The position numbers and the translations under genes are program-made. 53,256 bases of DNA from Gemmatimonadota bacterium (lineage in GTDB: Bacteria; Gemmatimonadota; Gemmatimonadetes; Longimicrobiales; Gaopeijiaceae): positions 1 to 53,256 of the forward strand of contig JAJDXM010000061.1 of the NCBI GenBank assembly GCA_022823225.1. Direction: 5' to 3'. Positions within the stretch are counted from its first letter, which is position 1, and every line of letters starts with the position of its first letter. Positions 43,483-52,202 of this stretch are shown piece after piece. The notes beneath the pieces are model-generated. The model saw nothing but the letters and a program-made list of their open reading frames with translations, made no database searches and was not told the DNA's origin.

Positions 43483-45840
43483 CTACCGGGTCTCGCCATC
43501 ATCGACCGTCACTTCGTTCAGGTCGTCGCCCAATGCGGCCCAGGCCTCCAGGCGCCCGCGATACCTTGCGGCCGTGTCGGCGTCTCCGGACTCCGCCGCC
43601 CAGCGCTCCAGGGCCCGATAAACCCATGAGTAGTAGTTCGGAATACCGATCGTGGACTTGTCCTTCCAAACCGTCCACTCCTCTGGAATGCCGTTTCGGT
43701 GCAGGAACACCTCGTCCGCGAGCGTTCCGGTGCGGACGACGTCCACCCACGGCCCCACGACCCCCGCGTATTCGTCGTAGGTGAGGTTGGGCACCACGCC
43801 GAACTCGGCGTACTGGCCCGGGCTTCCGGGTACGAGCCTGAAGGCCAGTCCCTGGCGAACCAGGTGTCTGCGCAGGCCGAAGGTAAGCGCGGCCGATCCG
43901 CTGGAGGCGAAGTAGACCGGGCGGTCATCGATTGAATTCGCGATCGCGGACAGTGCGAACAGGTGCCAGGGAAGGAGTGAGGACCGGCCGACGATGGTGG
44001 CTGTCACGGGCCCGAGATTGAAGCTCTGGACGCTGTCGATCGCGGTGTACTGCCGCGCCGCCTCCTCGATCCTGGCGTCGTCCAGCGCCGGGGCGAAGAC
44101 CGACCGGGTCGGGACGCGAACCGGTTCCCAGAGGAGGATCGGAACCTTGCCCGCGGCCTCCGCCTCGACGGGGTCGTCCGTGTACATGGCGCCCGTGTTT
44201 TCGGCCGTATAGGGCCGCTGGCAGAGGATCCGGGTCGGGTCCGCGTCGGGATCCTCGCCGGGTCCGCAGGGGCGGGTCAGGTCGCGCAGCTGCTTGACGT
44301 ACCAGTCGGTGTTGAGGTAGGACGTGACGGCGACGGTGACGTCCCGCCGGATTCCCTCGACCTCCTGCAGATACCAGAGCGGGAAGGTGTCGTTGTCGCC
44401 GTTGGTGAAGAGCAGGCCGTACGGCTCCACGCTCATGAGCAGGTTGTAGGCCCAGTCGCGGGCGGAATAGTCGCCCGCCCGGCTGGCCCAGTTGAAGTTC
44501 AGCACCAGTGGAATGAGCGCCAGTCCCAGGGCCGGCGCGCCGAATGCCAGCGACCGGCCGGAGCGGCGCCGTATCCAGTCCCACAGGCTGGCAATCCCGA
44601 TGCCCGCCATGAGCCCCCAGACGGAAAAGCCGACCGTGAAGAAGTAGTCGCGCTCGCGGACTTCCCGCAGGTCGAGCGGGAGGTCGGGGAACGAGTGGCC
44701 GAACTTGAAGTTCAGGTAGTAGACGAGCCCCACCGACAGCACCGCGAAGAGGGACACCATGTAGTACCAGCTCGCGCGGTCCCTTCGGTAGTGCTCGACG
44801 GCGCCGAGCAGTCCCAGGGCGATGAAGAGCGCGGTAACGGGGGCCCGCAGACGGCCGAAGAGCAGGCTGTCCGAGGAAAGTCCCCTCGACCACTGCCAGT
44901 CGAAGTACTGCATCCAGTTCTGGAACTGGCTGGTGAGGGGCGCCTGCCGCGGCATGAGAGGCGGCTTGCTGTACTGTTCCCGCTGCAGCGCCGCGGAAAG
45001 CTCCTCACACCCCGCATTGCCGTAGGTGACGACGCTGCCCAGGGCGGCACCGAGGTTCTCGCAGGTCGGCGCGGCCTCGTTGATGACCGGACCGAGTTCC
45101 GACCGGATCGGAAGGAAAAGGTGGATGCTGAGCCCCAGGATGATCGCCGGGACGCCGAGCACGTAGAGACGGTAGTTGAGCAGGGTGGAGGGGTGCACCA
45201 GGACGATGAACACGACGAGCGCGGGCGCCGCCAGGAAGGCCATGAGGTGGTTGCCCACTGAAAGTGCCAGGATGAACGCCATCAGGATGAGCAGGTTGTC
45301 GTCCTTGCCGCGTCCGAGCCTCTCGCGCCAGAGGCAGGCGAGCCAGGACAGCAGAGCGATCGTGAAGAGCGAGACCGTGTAGACCTTCTCGTTGACATTC
45401 GACTGGTTCCACACCGTGAAGGCGGTCGCGCTCACCAGGGTGGCGGCGGCCGCGCCGATCAGGCGGAAGCGGCGGTCGCTCGAGAAGTGGCCCAGGATGT
45501 GATGAGCCACCAGGAACCAGCACCCGTGCGCCAGCGCGCCCATCAGCGCTGAGAAGAGATTGATGCGCACGGCGGTGGAGAGTCCGAACGGCGCCAGCAG
45601 AGTTTCCCAGGTGCGCGCCAGCACCACGAAGAGGGGGTTGCCCGGCTGATGGGGGATCCCCAGGATGTGCGCGGTCGCAATGTACTCGCTGGTGTCCCAG
45701 AAGGCGGTTCCGGGAGCGAGCGTGAGCGCATACAGCGCCCCGACGGCGAGGGCGGTCACGCCGGCCCAGAGGTATGGAGGCGCGTCGACGGTTGCCGGCT
45801 GCTCCGGTTTCCCCGAAGGTCGTTTAGCTTTCAACTGCAT
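43483..45840 (-). CDS. DUF2723 multi-span membrane protein (GT-C glycosyltransferase-like)
   Basis: A 785-residue protein with about 12 predicted helices in the first 470 residues and a large soluble C-terminal part. LAPGTAFWDTSEYIATAHIL, then GIPHQPGNPLFVVLARTWE, is the DUF2723 hallmark; the acidic DTSEY in the first loop corresponds to the catalytic loop of GT-C enzymes such as protein O-mannosyltransferases. VWNQSNVNEKVYTVSLF and LFTNGDNDTFPLWYLQEVEG are also conserved. Glycosyl transfer from a lipid-linked donor to proteins at the periplasmic face is the likely role, by fold analogy. It is divergent from trpE with 63 bases between the starts. Confidence 0.83.
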   Translation of the reverse strand: MQLKAKRPSGKPEQPATVDAPPYLWAGVTALAVGALYALTLAPGTAFWDTSEYIATAHILGIPHQPGNPLFVVLARTWETLLAPFGLSTAVRINLFSALMGALAHGCWFLVAHHILGHFSSDRRFRLIGAAAATLVSATAFTVWNQSNVNEKVYTVSLFTIALLSWLACLWRERLGRGKDDNLLILMAFILALSVGNHLMAFLAAPALVVFIVLVHPSTLLNYRLYVLGVPAIILGLSIHLFLPIRSELGPVINEAAPTCENLGAALGSVVTYGNAGCEELSAALQREQYSKPPLMPRQAPLTSQFQNWMQYFDWQWSRGLSSDSLLFGRLRAPVTALFIALGLLGAVEHYRRDRASWYYMVSLFAVLSVGLVYYLNFKFGHSFPDLPLDLREVRERDYFFTVGFSVWGLMAGIGIASLWDWIRRRSGRSLAFGAPALGLALIPLVLNFNWASRAGDYSARDWAYNLLMSVEPYGLLFTNGDNDTFPLWYLQEVEGIRRDVTVAVTSYLNTDWYVKQLRDLTRPCGPGEDPDADPTRILCQRPYTAENTGAMYTDDPVEAEAAGKVPILLWEPVRVPTRSVFAPALDDARIEEAARQYTAIDSVQSFNLGPVTATIVGRSSLLPWHLFALSAIANSIDDRPVYFASSGSAALTFGLRRHLVRQGLAFRLVPGSPGQYAEFGVVPNLTYDEYAGVVGPWVDVVRTGTLADEVFLHRNGIPEEWTVWKDKSTIGIPNYYSWVYRALERWAAESGDADTAARYRGRLEAWAALGDDLNEVTVDDGETR

Positions 45841-45903
45841 GGCTTCTCCGAATCTGCAATTCCTGGCCAGTCCTTCAACCCGCCCAACCGTGGCACCCGT
45901 TCA

Positions 45904-47418
45904 TTGGACGTCAAACCTTCCTTGAGTTCGTTGCTTCGCGACGCCGCGCCGGGGCTCCGGATCCCGGTGTGGAGCGAGTTCCTCTTCGACTCCGATACCG
46001 CTGTCACGGCCTACCACAAGCTCAAGGAAGGGCCTTTCGGGTTCCTGCTCGAGTCGGTGGTCGGTGGTGAACAATGGGCCCGTTACAGCTTCTTGGGAAG
46101 CCGCCCGCGAGAAGTCTGGCTCCTTCAGGGGGATTCCGTCTCGCTCTGGACCCCTGGAAACAGCTGGCGCCCGGTCGACGCGGCCGATCCGATGGACGAC
46201 CTGCGGGCGCGCCTCACCCGGGCCGATCCTCGCGCGGACCCGGGACTCCCGCGCTTCTGGGGCGGCGCCGTCGGCTATTTCGGCTACGACTTCGTGCGCC
46301 GCATCGAGCGCCTCGGCCCGGGGCCGCGGGACGACCAGGGCTTCCCCGAGGCGGTGGTCATGTTCTCCGACGTCGTCGTTGCGGTCGACAACCTCCATGG
46401 CCGCGCGATGGCGATCACCACCATCGAGACCGGAGGCGACGCCTCGGCCGCCACCCTGAAGCGACGGTACAACGAGGCGGCGGAAAGGCTCGCGCGGACC
46501 GTCGATCGCCTCCGTTCCCGCGCCGCCCCCGCGCCACTCGAGCTGGCTCCCGCCGCCGCCGACGAACCCGGCTTCACCAGCAACTTCGATGAGCGGGCGT
46601 TCAAGGACGCGGTGCGGCGCATCAAGGACTACATCACGGCCGGAGACGCCTTCCAGGTCGTGCTCAGCCAGCGCCTGGCCACCCCGTTCGAGGAGGATCC
46701 GTTTCAGCTCTACCGCGCCATTCGCACCATCAATCCCTCTCCCTACCTCTTCAACCTCGACTTCGGCGACTTCCAGATCGTGGGGTCGTCGCCGGAGGTG
46801 CTCGTCCGCCTCGAGGATGGCGTGGTGACGGTGCGGCCCATCGCGGGGACTCGCCGGCGCGGGCGCACCCCGGCCGAGGACCGCGGGCTGGCCGAGGAAC
46901 TCGCCGCCGACGAGAAGGAGCTGGCCGAGCACCGCATGCTGGTGGACCTGGGGCGCAACGACGTGGGACGCGTCTCCGAGTATGGGACGGTCACCGTTCC
47001 GGAACTGATGAAGGTCGAGCGCTACTCGCACGTGATGCACCTTTGCAGCCAGGTCGAGGGGCGCGCGCGGAAAGGGCTGTCGGCGCTGGATGTTCTGGGC
47101 GCCTGCTTCCCCGCGGGCACCGTGTCCGGAGCGCCCAAGATCCGCGCCATGGAGATCATCGACGAACTCGAGCCCACCGCCAGGGGGCCCTACGCCGGCG
47201 CGGTGGGGCACATCGGCTGGGGGGGCGCCCAGATGGACACCGCGATCGCCATCCGGACGATGATGGTGCGGGACGGAGTCGCACGGATACAGGCCGGAGC
47301 CGGGATCGTCGCCGACTCGGACCCTGAAAAGGAGTACCGGGAGACGCTGAGCAAGGCCAGGGCGCTGCTGCGCGCGGTGGAGATGGCGACCGCAGCGTCG
47401 GGGCGGGAGCGCCGCTAA
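45904..47418 (+). CDS. trpE: Anthranilate synthase component I
   Basis: Makes anthranilate from chorismate with ammonia or glutamine, the first step of tryptophan synthesis. The 504-residue protein has the N-terminal regulatory part (SFLGSRPREVWLLQGDSVSL) and the chorismate-binding domain: GDAFQVVLSQRLATPFEEDP, SPYLFNLDFGDFQIVGSSPE, RPIAGTRRRGRTPAEDRGLA, HRMLVDLGRNDVGRVSEYGT and FPAGTVSGAPKIRAMEIIDE. These are complete. Start TTG 45904 is taken because no ATG or GTG lies in frame near the expected N-terminus; there is no clear ribosome site. trpG or other trp genes do not follow, so the gene stands alone. It overlaps the convergent peptidase gene by 4 bases. Confidence 0.92.
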   Translation: MDVKPSLSSLLRDAAPGLRIPVWSEFLFDSDTAVTAYHKLKEGPFGFLLESVVGGEQWARYSFLGSRPREVWLLQGDSVSLWTPGNSWRPVDAADPMDDLRARLTRADPRADPGLPRFWGGAVGYFGYDFVRRIERLGPGPRDDQGFPEAVVMFSDVVVAVDNLHGRAMAITTIETGGDASAATLKRRYNEAAERLARTVDRLRSRAAPAPLELAPAAADEPGFTSNFDERAFKDAVRRIKDYITAGDAFQVVLSQRLATPFEEDPFQLYRAIRTINPSPYLFNLDFGDFQIVGSSPEVLVRLEDGVVTVRPIAGTRRRGRTPAEDRGLAEELAADEKELAEHRMLVDLGRNDVGRVSEYGTVTVPELMKVERYSHVMHLCSQVEGRARKGLSALDVLGACFPAGTVSGAPKIRAMEIIDELEPTARGPYAGAVGHIGWGGAQMDTAIAIRTMMVRDGVARIQAGAGIVADSDPEKEYRETLSKARALLRAVEMATAASGRERR

Positions 47419-48782
47419 AGCGCTGCCAGTTCGTCGTACAGCCGGATCAGCGTGTCGATGCCCCGCTCGAAGCAATCCGTCGCGAACCACTCGTTCGGGG
47501 CGTGCATGTTGGCCCCGGGCAGCGCGAAGCCGAGGAGGAGGGAGCTCGCGCCGAGGATCTCCTCGAGTTCAACGACGATCGGGATCGTGCCGCCTTCGCC
47601 CGCGAGCACCGGCGCGGCACCGAACGACTGCTCCAGCGCCCGGGACGCGGCCTCGTAGAGCGGCCCCTCGAGCCGGGCGAGCCAGGGCCGGCCGCCGTGC
47701 AGCTCCACCAGTTCGAGGTCGACTCCGGGCGGCTCGACCCGCGCCAGATGCGCCTCGAGGAGTTCCTTCACCCGCTCCGACGACTGGCCGGGGACCAGGC
47801 GAAAACTGACCTTGGCCATCGCCTTCGAGGGGAGCACCGTCTTGGCGCCTTCCCCCGTGTACCCGGACAGCAACCCGCAGACGTCGCAGGTGGGCCGCGT
47901 CCAGAGGCGCTCCAGAGGCGGGTACGCCGACTCGCCGCCCGCGGGAGGCGCCCCTACGGCACCGGTGTAGGCCTCGGCGTCGAAAGGCAGCTGGCGGAAC
48001 CCCGCGATGGTCTCCGGGGACGGGTCGACGATATCGTCGTAGAACCCCCGTATCGCGATACGGCCGTTCTCGTCGTGAAGGTCGCCGATGACCTTGGCGA
48101 GCGCGTTGGCGGGGTTGCGGATTGCGCCGCCGTAAGCGCCCGAGTGCAGGTCGGTGGAGGGGCCCGTGGCGTGGATCTCGAAGTAGGCGAGGCCGCGCAG
48201 GGAGAACAGGAGCGACGGGAGCCCGGGCGCGAACATCGCAGAGTCCGAGATGACGACGGCGTCTGCAGCCAGGCGGTCCCGGTGCTTCTTCACGAAGGGG
48301 ACCAGATTGGGCGAACCCACCTCCTCCTCGCCCTCGGCGAGCACCACCACGTTCACCGGAAGACGGCCCCTCGTGGCCAGATGCGCTTCCAGCGCCTTGA
48401 TATGCAGGAAAAGCTGCCCCTTGTCGTCCGCGGAACCGCGCGCGTAGATACGGCCATCACGGATCTCGGGCTCGAAGGGAGGCGAATCCCACAGCTCCAG
48501 CGGCTCCGGAGGCTGGACATCGTAGTGTCCGTAGATCAGGATGGTCGGCGCGTCGGGCCCGGCCCCCGACCACTCCCCGAGCACAACCGGGTGCCCGGGG
48601 GTGGGAATCGTCTCCGCCTCGAGACCGGCCGCCTCAAGTTGCGAGCGCACCCACTCGGCAGCCCGCTCCGTGTCGCCGTCGTGCTCCGATTTGGCCGATA
48701 CGGAGGGGATGCGCAGGAACCGCCAGAGTTCGTCATAGAACCTGCCGCGCTCCCTGCGCGCGAAGTCGATGGGGGTGCTCAT
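47415..48782 (-). CDS. M20-family dipeptidase/carboxypeptidase
   Basis: A 455-residue zinc peptidase of the M20 family (PepV/CNDP-like). The metal motif ILIYGHYDVQPPEPLELWDS gives the first His and the Asp of the catalytic dyad; YARGSADDKGQLFLHIKALE carries the bridging Asp; VVLAEGEEEVGSPNL has the general-base Glu and the next ligand; PGANMHAPNEWFA has the last His. The dimerisation insert (STDLHSGAYGGAIRNPANAL) is typical. It likely cleaves short peptides in the cytoplasm. The 3' end overlaps trpE by four bases on the opposite strand, an unusually tight convergence. Confidence 0.92.
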   Translation of the reverse strand: MSTPIDFARRERGRFYDELWRFLRIPSVSAKSEHDGDTERAAEWVRSQLEAAGLEAETIPTPGHPVVLGEWSGAGPDAPTILIYGHYDVQPPEPLELWDSPPFEPEIRDGRIYARGSADDKGQLFLHIKALEAHLATRGRLPVNVVVLAEGEEEVGSPNLVPFVKKHRDRLAADAVVISDSAMFAPGLPSLLFSLRGLAYFEIHATGPSTDLHSGAYGGAIRNPANALAKVIGDLHDENGRIAIRGFYDDIVDPSPETIAGFRQLPFDAEAYTGAVGAPPAGGESAYPPLERLWTRPTCDVCGLLSGYTGEGAKTVLPSKAMAKVSFRLVPGQSSERVKELLEAHLARVEPPGVDLELVELHGGRPWLARLEGPLYEAASRALEQSFGAAPVLAGEGGTIPIVVELEEILGASSLLLGFALPGANMHAPNEWFATDCFERGIDTLIRLYDELAAL

Positions 48783-48837
48783 CGAGCTGAAACTCCGCCG
48801 TGCGGTTGCCGGGGGCGGACTGCCAACCGGCGGGCGC

Positions 48838-49116
48838 TCAGGTGAGCGCCTTGATGCCCCAGCGGTAGAGCCAGGTCATGAAGGCTGCAAAAACGACCGC
48901 GCCCCCCATGCCGCCGATGCTCAGCGCGACCGGGTCGTCGAACTCGAAGATGCCCACGCCCAGCATTCCCCCGATGCAGGCAGCGAAGGCCCCAAGCGTG
49001 AAGAGGAGGCGCGAATGTCCCGGGGTCGTGGGGGGAAGCTTGACGACGGCCTTCATCCCCAGGCCGATTGCCCCGCCCAGCACGATCCAGATGCCAACGC
49101 CGATCCAGTTTTCCAT
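48838..49116 (-). CDS. Small membrane protein of unknown function
   Basis: A 92-residue protein with three predicted helices (about 4-24, 38-55 and 66-86). The Gly-rich spacing (WIVLGGAIGLGMKAVV, LGAFAACIGGMLGVGIFE, SIGGMGGAVVFAAFMTWLYR) recalls the GlsB/YeaQ/YmgE transglycosylase-associated family, but it is not a confident match. It begins 9 bases after the stop of the coiled-coil gene, so it is the last member of the E1-alpha operon. GGAAG precedes the ATG. Confidence 0.6.
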   Translation of the reverse strand: MENWIGVGIWIVLGGAIGLGMKAVVKLPPTTPGHSRLLFTLGAFAACIGGMLGVGIFEFDDPVALSIGGMGGAVVFAAFMTWLYRWGIKALT

Positions 49117-49125
49117 GCGCCCAAT

Positions 49126-49776
49126 CTACTTCCTTCCCATGCGCCGCTTCAACTCCTCGAGCCTGGCGTCCGCGACCTCTTCGCGCCGCGCGCGCCGCAG
49201 CTCGTGGTCGAAATCGCCGGCGTCGTCGAACAGTTCGTCGGCCGCGTCGGTGTCGGCCTCGTTGCCCTCGATCCGGTCCGCCATCCGGTCCAGTTCGCCG
49301 AAGAGGTCGTCGGAACCCTGGATCGAACTCCGTGCCCGCGTGCGGCCGGCGGTGGCCTTGAGCGATTCACGACTGGCCCGCGCCTTCTTGATTTGCTGCA
49401 GCATATCGCCGTACTCGGCCTCCAGGAGACGGACTTCGGCCTCGATTGCGGCGGCCTTGTCCGACAGCACCTGCTGCCGGTTTTCGTGTTTCTCGGCGAA
49501 CTTCGCGGCGATGTCCGCGGTTTCCGAATCGCCGATCTTCCGCGCCAGCTCCTCCCGGCGCCGGCACACCCCGGCCTCCCGCTCCTCGGCAGCGATCCTG
49601 CTGCGTGCGGTGGCAAGCTGTTCCTTCAGCGACTCCAGGCCCGCCCTGGTTGCGACGGCCTCCTTTTCCATGCCCTTGAGGAGCCCGTCGACGGTTTCGG
49701 ACACGCCTTCGCGGCTCATCTCGCGGTTGAAGTTGTCCACCGCTTCACGGAAGGCCTTTCGCAGATTCTCGAACAT
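49126..49776 (-). CDS. PspA/IM30-like coiled-coil protein
   Basis: A 216-residue, mostly helical protein. Coiled coil extends from about residue 30 to 160 (GLESLKEQLATARSRIAAEE, AKFAEKHENRQQVLSDKAAA, AEVRLLEAEYGDMLQQIKKA). The amphipathic N-terminus FENLRKAFREAVDNFNREMS and overall layout resemble PspA/IM30 (ESCRT-III-like membrane-repair) proteins, and the C-terminal 70 residues are acidic then basic. It may therefore bind membranes, and the neighbouring small membrane protein could be its partner. ATG 49776 is chosen over a longer frame that lacks homology. It starts 10 bases after the E1-alpha stop. Confidence 0.6.
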   Translation of the reverse strand: MFENLRKAFREAVDNFNREMSREGVSETVDGLLKGMEKEAVATRAGLESLKEQLATARSRIAAEEREAGVCRRREELARKIGDSETADIAAKFAEKHENRQQVLSDKAAAIEAEVRLLEAEYGDMLQQIKKARASRESLKATAGRTRARSSIQGSDDLFGELDRMADRIEGNEADTDAADELFDDAGDFDHELRRARREEVADARLEELKRRMGRK

Positions 49777-49786
49777 GGCAGTAATC

Positions 49787-50962
49787 CTAACCGGACGGCC
49801 CGGAACCCGCACCGGGAGTCGTCCCGGAACCCGCGGCCGCGGCTTCCACGCGGTCGCGCAGACCGTGTAGCACACCCCCCTCCGAGATGCCCTGGAAAAG
49901 CGCCGTTTCCGGACTTGGCGAGCGGTCGCGCGACGTGAGTGCGCGTTCGGCGGCGTCGGTCACCGCTCGGTCCGCTTCGGCCTCGACGGCCTCGATCCGC
50001 GCGGCGGGGATTCCCCGGCCCCCCAGATAGGCCTCGAACAGCCCCACCGGATCGCGGCGTCCCCAGTGTTCGAAGAGTTCGGGCGCGAAGGTCTCCCGGG
50101 CCTCGCGCTCGTCGTGCGTTGCGTGCCCGCCCATGCGGAAGGTCTCGGCGACCACCACCATGGGCCCTTGCCCCGCCAGGCACTGCTCCCTCGCGAGCGC
50201 CGCCGCCGCGTAGATGTCGAGGATGTTGTTCCCGTCGCACACCAGGGCTTCGGAACCGTACGCGGCGGGGATGTCTCGCATCCGGCCCGCGCCGTGCTGG
50301 TCCAGCCGGGTTCCGAGCGCGACCTGGTTGTTCTGGATCACGACGATCAGCGGGACCCGGACGCGAGCCGCGAAGACCATCCCTTCGTGAAACGCCGCGG
50401 TGCGCGTGGCCCCGTCCCCGGTCCAGGTGAGCGCGACGCGCTCCTCGCCCCGGTTCCTGAAGGCCAGCGCCGCTCCGGCAGCGATCGTGACGCTGGTGCC
50501 CATGTGACTGACTGGCTGGATCACGCCTCTTGCGATGTCGCCGTAGTGGAAGTCCCTCCCTCCGCTGGGACTGTCGGCCGTTCCCAGATAACAGGTGAAT
50601 CCGTGTTCGAGCGGAAGTCCCATCATGTGGCAGGCTCCGGCGTTCCGAATCATCGGGATCACCACGTCGCTTCGGCGGTTCAGCGCGGCCACGCACCCGA
50701 CGGTGACCGCTTCCTCGCCAACGCCCAGCCACGCCTTGCTGATCACCCCCTGGCGCACCCAGCGCTTGAGCGCGGTATCCTGGAGTCTGGTCGTGACGAG
50801 ATCCCGGTAAAGGGCCAGCAGGAATTCATCGGTGAGGTTCGCGAGATGGGCCGTGCGCTCATCGCTGCCGTTCTCGAGACGCTCACGGTAGGCGCGCACC
50901 AGTTCCGGGTCGGCGGTCCAGTTGCGGTATTCGGGAGGGTCGAAGGCTGGGTGGCGTTTCAC
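49787..50962 (-). CDS. Thiamine-diphosphate-dependent 2-oxoacid dehydrogenase E1 alpha subunit
   Basis: A 391-residue E1-alpha protein. The TPP motif runs LTWTGDGATRTAAFHEGMVF to VVIQNNQVALGT (GDG ... NN), and ARGVIQPVSHMGTSVTIAAG precedes it. RMGGHATHDEREARETF holds the phosphorylation-loop-like region. Such subunits decarboxylate pyruvate, branched-chain 2-oxoacids or similar, and normally work with an E1-beta and E2; neither is encoded nearby, so the substrate is uncertain. GTG 50962 is chosen as start (KRHPAFDPPEYRNWTADPEL follows); longer frame upstream is not homologous. The two downstream genes encode envelope-type proteins rather than metabolic partners. Confidence 0.85.
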   Translation of the reverse strand: MKRHPAFDPPEYRNWTADPELVRAYRERLENGSDERTAHLANLTDEFLLALYRDLVTTRLQDTALKRWVRQGVISKAWLGVGEEAVTVGCVAALNRRSDVVIPMIRNAGACHMMGLPLEHGFTCYLGTADSPSGGRDFHYGDIARGVIQPVSHMGTSVTIAAGAALAFRNRGEERVALTWTGDGATRTAAFHEGMVFAARVRVPLIVVIQNNQVALGTRLDQHGAGRMRDIPAAYGSEALVCDGNNILDIYAAAALAREQCLAGQGPMVVVAETFRMGGHATHDEREARETFAPELFEHWGRRDPVGLFEAYLGGRGIPAARIEAVEAEADRAVTDAAERALTSRDRSPSPETALFQGISEGGVLHGLRDRVEAAAAGSGTTPGAGSGPSG

Positions 50963-51065
50963 GGTACCGGCGGGTGGGATCTGCTGCGTGCGACAGGGCC
51001 CCAAAGCTATGAATCGTCGGGCGCGAGGAGCAAATCGGGGCGCGCACCGATGTTCTGCCGCCGCA

Positions 51066-51094
51066 TTGCTGACAAAGTGGACCTTGTGTAAGAT
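51066..51094 (+). promoter_or_regulatory. Promoter of the V4R-like gene
   Basis: TTGCTG (51066-51071) and TAAGAT (51089-51094) are 17 bases apart, giving a transcription start near 51101. The boxes are nearly the same as those of the blaI promoter at 10761-10790 (TTGCTT/TAAGAT). It lies in the 207-base gap between the divergent E1-alpha and V4R-like genes. Confidence 0.5.
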
Positions 51095-51169
51095 TGAATC
51101 GTCTCCCTGGGTATTTTTCGCGGAATCGCCGCCGGCAGGGAACGACAACGCGCACTCGGAAACTCCACC

Positions 51170-51778
51170 TTGACCCCATCGCCCGACTCCCGCATTGCGG
51201 CTGAAGTCACGCTGGCGCTCCTCGAAGCGATTCGCTCCACCGACCGCCCGCAGGAGGTCCTGCAGGACGAGGACATCTCCCGCACGATGCCCCGCAAGTT
51301 CGGCTTGAGCGCGGTGGTCGACCGCCAGATAGACCTGTACCGGTCGCGGGTTCGCAAGAAGGTGAGGCTGACGCGGGAGGAGTTCACGGAGTTCATGAAG
51401 CTGGTCATCAAGAGACCGGACTCGGCCGACATCTTCCGGGCAATGGGCGCGAGCCTTGCGGACAAGGAGATTCCACGCAGGATGTGGTGGCTGCCCCGCT
51501 TCCTGCGGCTCCGGCAGACGAAGAAGAGGATGGAACGGTCTCTGCGCCGTCTGTTCGGTCGCCGCGTCGGCGGCTTCGCTTCGGGCGCGTTCATCTTTGA
51601 GGTTTCGGCGTCACCCTTTGTCCAGATGGACGGATCGGGGGATGCCTGCGAGGTGATCACGGGCTTCTGCCAGCTCGCCCTGGGAAAAGGGGTGGATCCG
51701 AAGATGGTTGTGGCGAAGCGGAGCTGCGAAACGAACGGCCACCGGGTCTGCAGGTGGGTGGCTGAGGTGCGCGGCTGA
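51170..51778 (+). CDS. V4R-like small-molecule-binding domain protein
   Basis: A 202-residue protein. The first 110 residues are helical and basic (LRLRQTKKRMERSLRRLFGR). The end, FVQMDGSGDACEVITGFCQL with ALGKGVDPKMVVAKRSCETN and GHRVCRWVAEV, has the cysteine spacing and fold pattern of the V4R (4-vinyl reductase) domain, which binds hydrocarbons or other ligands in regulators. It carries no DNA-binding domain. The start is TTG 51170; no better in-frame start exists. Its stop ends one base before the stop of the convergent DUF420 gene. Confidence 0.6.
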   Translation: MTPSPDSRIAAEVTLALLEAIRSTDRPQEVLQDEDISRTMPRKFGLSAVVDRQIDLYRSRVRKKVRLTREEFTEFMKLVIKRPDSADIFRAMGASLADKEIPRRMWWLPRFLRLRQTKKRMERSLRRLFGRRVGGFASGAFIFEVSASPFVQMDGSGDACEVITGFCQLALGKGVDPKMVVAKRSCETNGHRVCRWVAEVRG

Positions 51779-51779
51779 A

Positions 51780-52202
51780 TCAGTGATACAACATCAGGTA
51801 GACCACCAGCCCCGTCACTGACACGTAGAGCCAGATCGGAAAGGTCCAGCGAGCCAGGGCCCGGTGGGCGCCGAAGCGCTCGCGGCTGGCGAGTTGGAGC
51901 AGTCGGATGACCATCGGCAGGACGGCCATCGCGAGCACCATGTGGCTGAAGAGGATCGCCAGGTAGTAGGGGCGCACCGAGTCGGGGCCCGGGAAGGGAT
52001 GCGTGCCGGTCAGCGAGAACCGGATCACGTAGAACACCAGGAAGAGGGCGCTGGTGCAGACGGCGGCCAGCATGCAGCGCCGGTGCCGCCGGATGTCCCG
52101 CCGAAGGATGAAGCGGAGACCGGTCAGCAGCAGGAGCGCGCTCGCGAGATTCAGGCCGGCGTTTACGGCTGCCAGCGCCCTGCCGACGGCCTCGGCGGTC
52201 AT
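51780..52202 (-). CDS. DUF420 membrane protein (cytochrome-oxidase-associated)
   Basis: A 140-residue protein with four predicted helices (about 8-28, 42-63, 77-98 and 115-136). Conserved histidines and arginines include LRRDIRRHRRCMLAAVCTSA, FSLTGTHPFPGPDSVRP and ILFSHMVLAMAVLPMVI, as in DUF420 (YozB-like) proteins often coded with cytochrome c oxidase and heme A synthesis genes. Function is unproven. Its ATG overlaps the heme A synthase stop (ATGA), so the two are coupled, in line with a shared role in oxidase assembly. Confidence 0.85.
   Translation of the reverse strand: MTAEAVGRALAAVNAGLNLASALLLLTGLRFILRRDIRRHRRCMLAAVCTSALFLVFYVIRFSLTGTHPFPGPDSVRPYYLAILFSHMVLAMAVLPMVIRLLQLASRERFGAHRALARWTFPIWLYVSVTGLVVYLMLYH

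Noticed and set aside
47502-48845. Plus-strand frame of 447 codons antisense to the M20 peptidase
   Set aside because: No recognisable family, and all peptidase motifs are intact on the other strand.
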